Assembly (NCBI GenBank): GCA_039640495.1
Contig: CP046864.1
Coordinates: 372,001 to 436,000 of the forward strand
Source of the DNA: Rhodobacteraceae bacterium IMCC1335
GTDB lineage: Bacteria > Pseudomonadota > Alphaproteobacteria > Rhodobacterales > Rhodobacteraceae
Length of the DNA: 64,000 nucleotides
Direction of reading: 5' to 3'
A program made the translations under genes and the position numbers. The notes beneath the pieces are model-generated. The model did no database searches. It was not told where the DNA came from and saw only the letters and a list, made by a program, of their open reading frames with translations. Below are positions 17,867 through 27,216 of this stretch, one piece after another. Position 1 is the stretch's first letter, and each line of letters opens with the position of its first letter.

Positions 17867-19137
17867 AGATCTGCAGGCACTGGCAACACGGCGGGGGGCT
17901 TTTGCTTTGGGCTGACCGGAATTACAAGGTCTGCCGCATCAGCTTGAAGCGTTAGCAGCACGTCCTCGAGGGTGGACAGGAAGTATCGGATGTCGTCATC
18001 CGAAAGTTCACCGATATTGCCGACCTGAAAAACTTTGCCCGCAAAGCATCCCTTACCTTCATAGATGATGATGGAATGATCACGTAGACGCGCGCGCAGA
18101 TCATGCACGGATACTGATGCCGGAATGAGGACCGTGGTCAGAATCGAACACATATCCGCCTCATCAACCAAAAAGTCGAGATTGAGCCTGCGCATGCCGT
18201 TCCGCAGTATATCAGCCCGCCCCCTGATGCGGGCATATCGCTTAAGCACGCCCTCGCGCAGAATGTCTGTCAGCGCCTGATCCAGTGCGAAAAACAACGG
18301 TACGGCGGGTGTGTTTGGCGTCTGACTGTGGGTCTTGAGGAATGCGTAGAACGTCGCGAGGTTCAGGTAAGTGGTCTTGGCTGCATGGTGCTTGAGCCGT
18401 TTGAACTGTTTCTTTCGACCCACGACAAAAGACAGCCCTGGATAGGACCCCAAGGCCTTGGAACTGGAACTGGAAACAAATGCGATATGACAGGCCTCCA
18501 TGTCGATCACCTCGGCGCCAACCGAGCTGACCCCATCCACCACAAAGAGCGCGCCGCTAGCTTTGACCAGGGCTCCGATCTGTGCCAGCGGATTCAGCAT
18601 GCCGGAACATGTCTCGTGGTGGACCATGGCCACCACATCGATCTTTTGTGTCGCAAGGTAATTTGCAATCTGCGGTATGTCGAAGGCAACGCCCCAGGGC
18701 ATTTTGATCAGATGGGTCTGCTTGTTGTGGATCACCGATGTCTTGTGCAATCGCCCGCCAAACTCTCCGTTCGACAAGATCAGAATGGCACCATCTCCGA
18801 CAACTGAGGACAGTATCGCCTCGTTCGCCGCTGTGCCGGAGCCGGTGATCACCACCGCGCGGTAACGTTCCCTTTTTCTTATCTGAAAAAGTGAGAGTAT
18901 TTTTTGCTCGATACCCGCAAGAAGGGCATCAAAATCAGTTTCCCGATGGCAGATATCCTTTTTGCAAATTGCGGTACGCAGGCTCTCGGCCACATTCACA
19001 GGGCCGGGGGTGAAAAGCAGTTGTTTGTCCAAATTCAGGCCATGCTCCAACGACGCTACAACTCCTTGGTTGCAACGCCGGTACGCCCATGATGTGTCCC
19101 TGAGCGCGAACCGCGCAGAGACGTCGAGAGGGCACAA
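17851..19137 (-). CDS. PLP aminotransferase of the 2-aminoethylphosphonate-pyruvate transaminase (PhnW) type
   Basis: Up to 428 residues. Class V aminotransferase landmarks: 'LLFTPGPVNVAESLR' at the start of the fold, 'VVITGSGTAANEAILSS', 'VAMVHHETCSGMLNPL', 'LFVVDGVSSVGAEVIDM' with the PLP Asp, and Lys227 in 'SSSSSKALGSYPG'. PhnW interconverts phosphonoacetaldehyde and aminoethylphosphonate with Ala/pyruvate. The first 30 or so residues of the longest frame look poor; a TTG at 19050 behind AAGGAG (LEHGLNLDKQ) is a good alternative start. First gene of the three-gene set; no PepM or phosphonopyruvate decarboxylase gene is nearby. Confidence 0.78.
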   Translation of the reverse strand: MCPLDVSARFALRDTSWAYRRCNQGVVASLEHGLNLDKQLLFTPGPVNVAESLRTAICKKDICHRETDFDALLAGIEQKILSLFQIRKRERYRAVVITGSGTAANEAILSSVVGDGAILILSNGEFGGRLHKTSVIHNKQTHLIKMPWGVAFDIPQIANYLATQKIDVVAMVHHETCSGMLNPLAQIGALVKASGALFVVDGVSSVGAEVIDMEACHIAFVSSSSSKALGSYPGLSFVVGRKKQFKRLKHHAAKTTYLNLATFYAFLKTHSQTPNTPAVPLFFALDQALTDILREGVLKRYARIRGRADILRNGMRRLNLDFLVDEADMCSILTTVLIPASVSVHDLRARLRDHSIIIYEGKGCFAGKVFQVGNIGELSDDDIRYFLSTLEDVLLTLQADAADLVIPVSPKQKPPAVLPVPADLWVVF

Positions 19138-19589
19138 ATCGAGTTCGAAAACACAGCCCTATTGGGGGCCGTAGTCGTGTCGTCCGAAAATTGGACGGGT
19201 ATGGAAAAACTTTGTTATACCTAATCCTGCCAATATAGACGGATCAGGGACGCCTCAGATGCTGCTAGGCAGCATCTTGGCGACGGTGTCGTAGGGTCGA
19301 TCAGAAATGGTCGTTAGCTATGCGGCTCATGATCGTCATCTGACCAGCGTCGCCCGGGTGCAAATGCTTGGGTCAACGCAGGAGGATAAGATGAGCGATC
19401 AAGATTGGCCGAAAAAATACTGCCGCACGCCAAGGAGGCGCTCCATGAGTCATAGGGCTAAAGACGGACAATAGCAACACATATATCGGAACCCCAAGCG
19501 CAACACTTATCATGTGCAAGTGTATCTGATCGCACTTGTAACGCATCCACCCACGGCCGCTCTATCAGGAATTGGTTGCACCCAATCGC
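19138..19589. other. Intergenic region, 452 bp
   Basis: No gene supported. It holds the promoter of the leftward three-gene set. A short AGGAGG-ATAAG-ATG (about 19380-19393) opens a frame of fewer than 30 codons and looks like a remnant. Confidence 0.35.
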
Positions 19590-20507
19590 CTAGGGTGACG
19601 TGATCGGCGGCGGCTTGCGTCGCTTGCCTGACAGAGCGTTCCCAGAAATGGCCGCAAGCAAAACTGCGCCTCCGGTCAATGTGTTCAGCGTGGCCGTTTC
19701 GCCGATAAACAACCAGACCCATAACGGGCCAAGCAGAACTTCAGCCAGTGACAACAGCGCAAGTTCCGCAGCAGGAAGGCTGCGAGACCCCAGAGTATAC
19801 AGGATCAACCCTGCGCCGACCTGAAACACCCCCATGCCCATTGCAATGCCGCCATCCCGGATTGACAACACCAGAGACAATTCCAAAAACAGGCATGTGC
19901 CGGATGTCACGATAATGCCGAATAATCCGGACAGAAAAACCGACGGCAGCATTTCATCCGATTTCCCCCAACGCAGCGCCACAGTGAAGACCGCAAACCC
20001 AAAGGCGGATGCTAAAGCCGCCAGGCTGCCCGTCACGGCAACGCCCCCGGATTTATCTGCGACCATGATCGCGATACCGGCAATGGCAACGGCGATCGCT
20101 ACCCAGGTGGCAAGGCGCACAGGTTCACGCAGAACAAGCCACCCCAGAACTGCCGCCATGAAGGGTGCTGTTGCAAACAAAAGCATGGCGTTTGCCACGG
20201 ATGTCGACTGGATCGCGTATATCCCGCCGGAATAAGCAGCAACCAGCGACAGCCCCGCGATCACCGCTGGAAACCCGGTGCGGCGTATCTGGGCAAAGGG
20301 ACTTTCTCTGGACCGCCTGCGAATGAACACGTAAAGCAGAAGTGACAGGCTAACCGAACGGTAAAGCAATATCTGCCACACAACCGCGTCTTCGATCAGC
20401 CGTATTCCAAGCCCGACGGTCGACCAAAGCACGCCAGCGCCAAAGACAAACAGGACACCGAACCGATGCCCGTCCGTATTGTTTGACGGTTGGCTTATGA
20501 TAGTCAT
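19590..20507 (-). CDS. EamA/DMT family transporter
   Basis: 305 residues from the ATG at 20507 (GGAA upstream), ten predicted membrane segments in two repeats of five. Typical features are 'FGAGVLWSTVGLGIRLI' in TM1 and the paired 'ATAPFMAAVLGWLVLREPVRLATW' and 'AEVLLGPLWVWLFIGETATLNTLTGGAVLL' segments, both ending in the conserved E/GE-x-Lx. Drug/metabolite exporter of the inner membrane with unknown substrate. A second, unrelated-looking EamA gene is at 37882. Confidence 0.85.
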   Translation of the reverse strand: MTIISQPSNNTDGHRFGVLFVFGAGVLWSTVGLGIRLIEDAVVWQILLYRSVSLSLLLYVFIRRRSRESPFAQIRRTGFPAVIAGLSLVAAYSGGIYAIQSTSVANAMLLFATAPFMAAVLGWLVLREPVRLATWVAIAVAIAGIAIMVADKSGGVAVTGSLAALASAFGFAVFTVALRWGKSDEMLPSVFLSGLFGIIVTSGTCLFLELSLVLSIRDGGIAMGMGVFQVGAGLILYTLGSRSLPAAELALLSLAEVLLGPLWVWLFIGETATLNTLTGGAVLLAAISGNALSGKRRKPPPITSP

Positions 20508-20525
20508 TTGGGTTCCGTACGGCAA

Positions 20526-21259
20526 TTCTGTCTCATTGCTAGCGAAATGGCTGTCGCATTAGCCTTCCGTTTGCGACACCAAAACTGTTCGTGGCACATA
20601 GATGCCAAGGAATGGCCTCAGACCAAGCATTTGCTGCCGATGCCTCTAGGGGCCAGTTGAAAAGGCCTACGGGTCTAGCGCCCGGAAGGCGATGGAGGAA
20701 TAGACAGATTATCACTTTGAATCAGCGCTTTAATCGCTGGTTCTATGTGCCCCGTGTGCAATCCAAGGTGAAGGTCTGCAAAGCGCATGGAAGCAGCCTT
20801 CTGCGCAAAAGCAGCGAACTCACCCTTTGTCCCGCATAGCAGACATTGGGGTCCACTGCAGCGAAGGTCTGCTTCGCTCTCTAAGTTTTGAAAGTGAACG
20901 TTATAGCCCTCAAGCCCACCAGTTGGATTGTAGGGCCTTTTTGGTTTAGAACGTAAAGTCATCTTCTTGATGACTGACCTGGTGAACAGATCTACTAACT
21001 GTATCTGCACGACACCCGTCTCTGTAGTCCTGCTCAGTGAAGATTATATCCACCCAGTCATGCTGATAGCTGGCCATGTACTCATTGAAGATAGCACTGC
21101 GTCCCTTCTTGGGACCACTTGCAGTTAGTAAGGCGTTTATGACTTTAGCTGGTAGTTGCCATTGGTGGGTTAGCGTATCAAGCACCAGATGAAGTAGCTC
21201 CTTATCTGTGGGTACAAGCACATGGGCATTATCAGCAGTGGCATTGATATCCCCTTTAA
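20526..21259. other. Degraded region without a supported gene
   Basis: Minus-strand open frames at about 20675-21010 and 20946-21221 overlap each other and show no recognisable family. The second ('LLHLVLDTLTHQWQLPAKVI') has some gene-like composition and may be a fragment. Confidence 0.35.
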
Positions 21260-21613
21260 GTTGAACTGACAGCAGGCGACATGTTTGATGGGCTACCTCC
21301 AGGTGGAGATGTATACTTGTTTTCTCGAGTGCTTGGGGGGTGGAGTGATGAGAAAATCGTTAGAGTATTAGAAAATTGCCTAAGTGCTATGGGTAAAACC
21401 TCATCACGCTCATTAATTTTTGATCGTTTGATCGAAGATCAAAATTCGACAGTACTTCCTGCACTGTGGGATCTTCATTTACTTGTTATGATAGGAGGCA
21501 GACATCGGACACTCGAAAGTTTTGGGCAGTTGCTAAAGCGCTCTGGCTTTGTGATTGAGCGGACGGCTTCGCTGCCAGCGGAAACTATGGCAATCAGAGC
21601 GGCTCCCAATTAA
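21260..21613 (+). pseudogene. C-terminal fragment of an O-methyltransferase
   Basis: The frame after a TAA at 21257 reads VELTAGDMFDGLPPGGDVYL then 'FSRVLGGWSDEKIVRVLENC' and 'LKRSGFVIERTASLP'. This matches the C-terminal SAM-binding half of hydroxyneurosporene/caffeate-type O-methyltransferases (Pfam Methyltransf_2), in which 'D.F...P.GGD.Y.L.RVLH.W.DE....IL..C' is characteristic. The N-terminal two thirds and the start are missing, so it cannot be functional. Confidence 0.7.
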
Positions 21614-21708
21614 GGGTGTTTTCCTGAAGAAGAGTTTACATATCAACATGATACCCCTTAAGGTTGAAGGCATATTTACTAATGTTATGTTAATACAGAT
21701 TTGAACCG

Positions 21709-21798
21709 TCCCAACGATACCTAACCCCAGCGTGGTACGCACGGGCCACACCCCCTATGCCCGATGAATATACTTGGGCTTTGACAGTGAGGTGGAAC
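21709..21798 (+). repeat. Dispersed repeat, copy 1 of 4
   Basis: Contains GGGCCACACCCCCTATGCCC, then about ten bases, then GGGCTTTGACAGTGAGGTG. Shares with copy 2 an additional CGTCCCAACGAT leader. In one minus-strand frame it reads HLTVKAQVYSSGIGGVARAY, so it may be the decayed end of a gene. Confidence 0.75.
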
Positions 21799-21929
21799 TT
21801 TCAAGCGAACAATAATTCATCTGCTTCAGATAACTTTCGAGAGATTGCCGTAAGGGAATTATTGAAAAATAATGTGAGTTTTGTCTAGCATTAACAAATA
21901 GGGTTTTGACGGCACAAGGACCTTCTTAG

Positions 21930-23201
21930 ATGGATCATTTGCTAGTAAGACGTATTGCTGGGTTTCGAGTTGCAGCTGTTGTATTTTTGGCCGTTTCGAC
22001 GATTACATTAATTAAATCAATTTTTTTACCTTCCTATGTCGTTGAACTTATAAACCAGTGCAATTTAATGCTCAATTTAGTAGCAATGGTTTTTTTTGGT
22101 TTTGTATATCAAAAGTTAAATGAAAAGAATTATGACCTTCTTGTGTTAATCGGGCTAGCAGTAGCGTTTGCGTATTACTTTTCAGTTGAAACTATGGGCT
22201 CTTATGATGCCAGACTTCAAAATTTATCTGACATAGGCGTTGGACGCACTCTGGACTATCAATTTCTTGCTCCACTTTTCTTTATCGTAGCCCACACCTT
22301 ATTTTTTCGTAAATCGATTATGTACTTTGCCATAATAGTATACTCGGGAGGTTTATTTTTAAACGTATACGAAATTGTTACTTCAAAATCTGTATACTTT
22401 TCAACAGTCTGGACTGAATTGATTGCAGACGGTAATGCCATAAATCTACCATTTTTTGGGGTTTGGTTAAATATTTACATAACTATCACGATTATGTGTT
22501 GGGCAGTAGTTTATTTAACTGATCGTTTACTGGATGATGCTGTTAAGTTTGAAAAGTCTACAAAAAACCTAAGCCGTTACTTTTCACCAACCATCAGGGA
22601 TCAAATTAAAGAGCAAGATATTTTGGTTGAAAACGTAGGTGATAGGAACCAAGCAGTGGCTATTCTATTCACCGATATCGATGGATTTACCTCGCTTTCA
22701 GAGACGATGAAAGCAGACGAAATCATAAAACTTTTGTCAGAATACCAAGAAAAAATGGTCAAGCCCATCTTTGAGAACATGGGAACGGTGGATAAATTTA
22801 TCGGGGATGCAGTTATGGCAACGTTTGGCACGCCAGTGTCTCAGGGCAACGATGCACAAAACGCATTCGAATGCGCAAGACAAATGCAAATAGCCATGAA
22901 CCAGTGGGCTAAAGAGCGAGCTGAAGCAGGTTTGCCCGTGATAACGCACAGGATTGGGATTCACTACGGTGAATGTATTGTCGGTAATATTGGAACTGAG
23001 GAACGAAAAGAGTATACTGTAATCGGTGATGCCGTAAATGTTGCAAGCAGAATTTGTGACGCTGGAAAAGCATTGAAGGCTACATTGGTCTTTTCTAACG
23101 AGGTTAAAGTGAGGTTGTTGGAAGATATCCGAGCAAGGATCGAAGAAAAGGTACAGCTTAAGGGTAAGGATGAGAAAATAACTCTTTATTGTCTGGATTA
23201 A
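21930..23201 (+). CDS. Membrane-anchored class III adenylate/guanylate cyclase
   Basis: 423 residues. Residues 1 to about 205 hold roughly six membrane segments ('FRVAAVVFLAVSTITLIKS', 'LMLNLVAMVFFGFVY', 'LLVLIGLAVAFAYYF', 'FLAPLFFIVAHTLFF'). The cyclase domain starts near residue 240: Asp249 in 'ILFTDIDGFTSLSE' and Asp293 in 'DKFIGDAVMATFG' bind metal, and 'EYTVIGDAVNVASRI' is the adenine-pocket and transition-state region. It makes cAMP (more likely) from ATP at the inner membrane, gated by an unknown signal through the membrane domain. AT-rich compared with the left part of the island. A second cyclase follows 220 bp later. Confidence 0.9.
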   Translation: MDHLLVRRIAGFRVAAVVFLAVSTITLIKSIFLPSYVVELINQCNLMLNLVAMVFFGFVYQKLNEKNYDLLVLIGLAVAFAYYFSVETMGSYDARLQNLSDIGVGRTLDYQFLAPLFFIVAHTLFFRKSIMYFAIIVYSGGLFLNVYEIVTSKSVYFSTVWTELIADGNAINLPFFGVWLNIYITITIMCWAVVYLTDRLLDDAVKFEKSTKNLSRYFSPTIRDQIKEQDILVENVGDRNQAVAILFTDIDGFTSLSETMKADEIIKLLSEYQEKMVKPIFENMGTVDKFIGDAVMATFGTPVSQGNDAQNAFECARQMQIAMNQWAKERAEAGLPVITHRIGIHYGECIVGNIGTEERKEYTVIGDAVNVASRICDAGKALKATLVFSNEVKVRLLEDIRARIEEKVQLKGKDEKITLYCLD

Positions 23202-23421
23202 TTAAAGCGATAGCCCTTCGGGTTGGACAAAGTGAGATTATGGAATTGAGATACAGGGGGCCATACAGTGGGTGTACGTTATATGTGCATGGGATGAGTA
23301 ACGGATGGGGATCAAGTTACGTAACGATATGAAAAATTAGTCGAGAAAACGATTTCAAATACATTTAATATTGCTAGGGTCAGCCTTGATGTCGTAAATT
23401 ATAGCGTAGGAAAAAACGAAG

Positions 23422-25125
23422 ATGACAGATGATCTCAATGCTTTTTTGAAGAGAGTCAGACTCTATTCTGGAGTAGTTTTATTTGTCTATGCAATAACTC
23501 ACCTGCTCAATCACTCTTTAAATGTTTTTTCTTTAGATGCGGCCAGCTATGCAAAAGAACATTACTTCAGACCAATTTGGAAAAGCCAAGTTGGTACCAT
23601 AGCTTTATATGGGTCATTTATTGTACATGTGCCTCTTGGAGTAATGTCTATTATTAGCCGAAAGTCGTTTAAGATCTCAACAAGAGAATGGCTGCAAATC
23701 ATATTCATAATTTTGGCACTGTTCGTTTTTGTTCAGCACGTCGCATCAATGTACCTTCTGACTAGAACATTTGAATCACAGCTTCCTTATGAAGTTCTTT
23801 ATTCTTTTGTTTTATTTGATCCGAATGAGATGGTTGCTTCAACGATATTTTACACGTTAATGACAGTGTTTATCTGGGTGCACGGATCCATCGGCATGCA
23901 CAATGCACTTACGTTCAGAATGAAGAGTTATTCAAAAAACTTTAGAAAGTTTTTGATTATATATCTTGGGGTTCCGATTTTAGGACTATTTGGGTTTTGG
24001 GCAGGCTTAAAAGAGCAAAGTCTGGCGATGTTTTTCAATATACAAGCTGGCAATGAAAACTTTTTGATGTCGGTAGTTTCCAAGGCTGTACCTATGGAAG
24101 CGTTCCCAAGCTTGGAAATGGTCGAAGCATTAACATTAAAATATTATCCAGTTTTTGTTTTAGCACTGTTAGCGATGGGACTTTTTAATGTTTTAAGGAC
24201 AAAGTACTTTGGACAAATTCAGATAACTTATCCCAATAATATGGCTATTAAAGTGCCAAAGGGCACCTCAGTATTAGAGGCCAGCAGGTCGGCGAAGCTT
24301 CCTCACAAATCTGTCTGTGGTGGCAGGGGGCGCTGTACAACTTGCAGGATTAAAGTTGCATCTAGCGATGGAAGTTTACCTCAGCCAAGCATACACGAAC
24401 AAAGGGCTTTAGATCGGGCTGGGCTGGATCAGTCTATTCGGCTGGCATGCCAGTTAAAGCCTGTTGCGAACTTATCTGTTACGCCACTGATGAATACCGA
24501 AATTGAATTTGATGTAGTGGGAAAGGCGCATGAGCTGTCTGGGAAAGAGCAGGAAACGGTCATTTTATTCGTCGATTTAAGAAACTTTACGAAGCTGTCT
24601 GAAACGACTTTGCCCTATGATGTAGTCTATATTCTAAACAAGTATTACGCCACGTGTGGAAAGGCAATTGAGGCGAATAGCGGACGCCTTGATAAATTCA
24701 TCGGTGATGGAATTATGGCTATATTTGAGGCAAGCGATAGTATTGAAAAGAACTGTAAAGAGGCAGTCAAAGCGGCTTCTGAAATTTCGAAGCAAATTAA
24801 ACTGCTAAGCACAGATTTGAGCAAAGAGTTTTCTGCGGAGTTGAAATGCGGAATGGGTATTCATACTGGGCAAAGTATTGTCGGCTTGATGGGGTATGGA
24901 GATACGGTTAGCCGAACTGCCATCGGTGATAACGTCAATGTGGCGAGCCGTTTGGAACAAATGACGAAAGCTTATAATTCCGAGCTAATTATCTCTAAGC
25001 AGGTTGCCGAAAAAGCAAAGCTTAAAAAAGGCGATTTCGTTGAGGAAGCGGTAGAGGTGCGAGGCAGGAATGAAAAATTGGATATAGTGTCCATACCAGA
25101 TGCGTCCCAGATCCAACTTGTCTAG
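23422..25125 (+). CDS. Redox-type adenylate cyclase: haem-like membrane anchor, 2Fe-2S ferredoxin and cyclase domains
   Basis: 567 residues in three parts. The membrane part (1 to about 270) has six segments with several buried His ('AITHLLNHSLN', 'YGSFIVHVPLG', 'VFVQHVASMYLL', 'VHGSIGMHNALTF'), like the di-haem b anchors of succinate dehydrogenases. The plant-type ferredoxin part has Cys299-x5-Cys305-xx-Cys308 and Cys343. The cyclase part has 'ILFVDLRNFTKLSE' and 'DKFIGDGIMAIFE' with both metal Asp, plus 'IGDNVNVASRLEQ'. The same order occurs in CyaC of Sinorhizobium meliloti, described as responding to quinone redox state; I infer a cAMP signal tied to respiration. Confidence 0.9.
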   Translation: MTDDLNAFLKRVRLYSGVVLFVYAITHLLNHSLNVFSLDAASYAKEHYFRPIWKSQVGTIALYGSFIVHVPLGVMSIISRKSFKISTREWLQIIFIILALFVFVQHVASMYLLTRTFESQLPYEVLYSFVLFDPNEMVASTIFYTLMTVFIWVHGSIGMHNALTFRMKSYSKNFRKFLIIYLGVPILGLFGFWAGLKEQSLAMFFNIQAGNENFLMSVVSKAVPMEAFPSLEMVEALTLKYYPVFVLALLAMGLFNVLRTKYFGQIQITYPNNMAIKVPKGTSVLEASRSAKLPHKSVCGGRGRCTTCRIKVASSDGSLPQPSIHEQRALDRAGLDQSIRLACQLKPVANLSVTPLMNTEIEFDVVGKAHELSGKEQETVILFVDLRNFTKLSETTLPYDVVYILNKYYATCGKAIEANSGRLDKFIGDGIMAIFEASDSIEKNCKEAVKAASEISKQIKLLSTDLSKEFSAELKCGMGIHTGQSIVGLMGYGDTVSRTAIGDNVNVASRLEQMTKAYNSELIISKQVAEKAKLKKGDFVEEAVEVRGRNEKLDIVSIPDASQIQLV

Positions 25126-25178
25126 CCTCCTAAATTAGTGCCACGAATTTGGTAAAACTCTCTTAAGGAGGAATTGGA

Positions 25179-25292
25179 ATGGTACGAAAGAGGAAATCCT
25201 GTTTGAAGACTTGGAATGATTTAGATCCCTCAAAAGGCTTAGCGAAAGCAGGCTGGTGTCAGGTGTGTCAGGTAAAATCAAAAGTTTTCTGA
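25179..25292 (+). CDS. Candidate micro-protein, 37 residues, Cys-containing
   Basis: ATG preceded by AAGGAGGAATTGGA, one of the best Shine-Dalgarno sites in the window. It encodes a basic N-terminus (MVRKRKSCLKTW) and ends with 'GWCQVCQVKSKVF', a CxxC pair that could bind metal. The 3' end overlaps the left arm of an inverted repeat. No relative recognised; could be the start of a lost larger gene. Confidence 0.4.
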   Translation: MVRKRKSCLKTWNDLDPSKGLAKAGWCQVCQVKSKVF

Positions 25293-25338
25293 AAAAAATA
25301 GTATAAAAACTTTGTTTTCACCTGACATCGGTGACACC
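25255..25338. repeat. Imperfect inverted repeat, arms of about 23 bp
   Basis: Left arm GGTGTCA-4-TGTCAGGT-AAAA (25255-25277), right arm its complement with one extra base (25315-25338), loop about 37 bp. Could be a transcription terminator or the end of a small mobile element. Confidence 0.6.
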
Positions 25339-25386
25339 CTTTAGAAGAGCACGTCCTTATCGTTAACTTCAATCACATCCCTTTCG

Positions 25387-25489
25387 TCCCAACGATCACG
25401 AACCCCAGCGTAGTAGGCTCGGGCCACACCTTCTGTGTCCGTTTTATCTGCTTGAGCTTTGACAGTGGGGGAACTGTGGCTGTGTTAGC
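25387..25489 (+). repeat. Dispersed repeat, copy 2 of 4
   Basis: Starts CGTCCCAACGAT, then GAACCCCAGCG, GGGCCACACC and GAGCTTTGACAGTG; about three quarters identical to copy 1. On the minus strand one frame stays open across it and beyond ('TVKAQADKTDTEGVARAYYA' then 'GVRDRWDERDVIEV' and a stop near 25341), so this copy is the most gene-like. Confidence 0.75.
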
Positions 25490-26394
25490 TCACTTAATGT
25501 TCAAACCTGGAATATCGTCTATCATAGTTTATCACTGACTGCGGTGTTCTTTACAAAATGCCTAGCACTAGCCTTTTTGCTATAATTTATATTTCGAACG
25601 AGTGCCTTTTGTAGTCAAGGTTAAGTATTTTGAACAAATTTTAAGCTCCGTTGCTTGAGTGTTTGTTCCAAATTGTCGCAGAGGCAACACTTGCTCTAGG
25701 CATAATCGGTGGAGCTTTCAAAGTAGAGTTTGTTGGAAGAAGCATCGAGAGTTGTGAAACGTCCGATGGCGTGCCGATAACTGAATGAGACTAACTTTAA
25801 TACTTAAGAGTTAACCGTGAAAGATGAATACAAAACTGCAAGTCTAATAGGCAAAGCGAGAAAACTGCTATGATGCGATACTTAAAAATTGAAGAAGAGA
25901 TACAGCTGGCTCCCCACCTGGCATGTTTTTATGCGTTGAAGGCTAATAAAAACGCTCAAAAAACAAAATCACCTAATATTAAAACCTCATCTGCCTGAAA
26001 CCCCATTTAAACTTAAACCACAAGAATACCCATGTTCCCTGTATGTCTCACATACAATTGCATTAGCTTGATCACTTGTGAGTATTTTCTCGCTTAAATT
26101 GACGCACAACAGGAAACACAGCAAAAGCACTACACGTTATGCGCTTTCTAGCAAATCACTATGGTTACAAGTTTAAAAGTCGCAATCCCTACCATACATG
26201 GGATGAGACACTCTTTCGTAGAGTAATGAAGTGAGTGCCACACGGTGAGGATAGCCTGTCGGCACAAAACCTACACCTTAATATGTGACAGGATGTGTCC
26301 AAGAGGTGGGACGACAGAAGACCACTCGATGTAGCTATTACGAAAAACTCATTCCAAAAGATGAGCTGTCTGTTTCGATACAATAAGTAGTTAC

Positions 26395-26472
26395 CAGATG
26401 AGGGTACGCATGGGCCATACCCCCGATAGCCGTTATATACACTTGCGCTTTGACAGTGAGGTGAGCTGTGGG
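26395..26472 (+). repeat. Dispersed repeat, copy 3 of 4
   Basis: TACGCATGGGCCATACCCCC, then GCGCTTTGACAGTGAGGTG and AGCTGTGGG, very close to copy 4 in its right half. Lies just past the end of the leftward DUF1989 gene. Confidence 0.75.
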
Positions 26473-26500
26473 ATTATAAATGAACACTATCCATTTAAAT

Positions 26501-27151
26501 TTAAGAATAATTTGGAACCCAAGTAGATTTAATTCCAACATCATTGAACTCTTGTTCTAATACTTCGTAAGCGACATCCTTCGGCTTATTTTCTATATCG
26601 CTTTGAATTCGTACTATGTCCTGGGGGCATGAGGACAAGGCGATAACGCAATCCATTTCAGCTCTAAAAGTAATAAAGTCTCCCGGTTTTGTTTCTACTG
26701 GACGTGTCGCCAGAGATATTCCATCCTCCAGAACTGCGATATTCATGAAAACATTCAGTGATGCTAACGTGGGGTTCGGGATTACGAATCCGAGATCGCT
26801 AACTGACTCCAGCATGTTGTCAAAACAATTACGGTGATAACCCTTGACACCCAAACGCTCGTATCTTTGTTGGTCGCAACAAGCCATGAAGCTGTCATGT
26901 ATTCCAGGTGACGTATCTTCAACGATCGTCAATATAGGATTTCGTAGGTTTGTCACAAGAGTATCACCGAGCTGTGGATTTAATTTCTGGCTCCAAACTC
27001 TGGTCGCCTCTACTGACAAATATTCGTTCAGGTCAATTTTATTCCACGCCCAAAGATCGACTACCTGAGTTCCATAAGTGTTTATAATTCTTAAGGAAGC
27101 ACCACCGGTCAATTCTACGGCTTTTCCATAGCTCGCTTTTACTATGTTCAT
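26501..27151 (-). CDS. Urea-carboxylase-associated (DUF1989) family protein
   Basis: 216 residues. The family pattern is clear: 'GTQVVDLWAWN', 'PGIHDSFMACCDQQRYERLGV' with His and Cys ligands, 'YHRNCFDNM', 'PTLASLNVFMNIAV', 'KPGDFITFRAEMDCVIALSSCPQD'. DUF1989 proteins bind zinc and some form the carboxyguanidine deiminase (CgdAB) of guanidine breakdown; others accompany urea carboxylase. Here it is the last gene after an amino-acid-type ABC importer on the same strand, so it probably acts on the imported compound, perhaps a guanidino compound. Only one of the two CgdA/B-like genes is present. Confidence 0.85.
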   Translation of the reverse strand: MNIVKASYGKAVELTGGASLRIINTYGTQVVDLWAWNKIDLNEYLSVEATRVWSQKLNPQLGDTLVTNLRNPILTIVEDTSPGIHDSFMACCDQQRYERLGVKGYHRNCFDNMLESVSDLGFVIPNPTLASLNVFMNIAVLEDGISLATRPVETKPGDFITFRAEMDCVIALSSCPQDIVRIQSDIENKPKDVAYEVLEQEFNDVGIKSTWVPNYS

Positions 27152-27216
27152 TCATTCTTCTTTCAGCCTGAGGAAATGGGTGGCGTAGTTAATACACCAC
27201 CCCAATCTTAGTTAAT

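Larger units (their letters stand above)
25126..26500. other. Long region with repeats and one micro-gene candidate
   Basis: 1375 bp with no ordinary gene. It holds a 37-codon frame with a strong ribosome site, a long inverted repeat, and copies 2 and 3 of the dispersed repeat. The rest is AT-rich and full of stops in all frames. Confidence 0.5.

Noticed and set aside
20675..21221. Two overlapping minus-strand frames of 111 and 91 codons
   Set aside because: They overlap each other, have no family resemblance or ribosome site, and lie in a degraded stretch.
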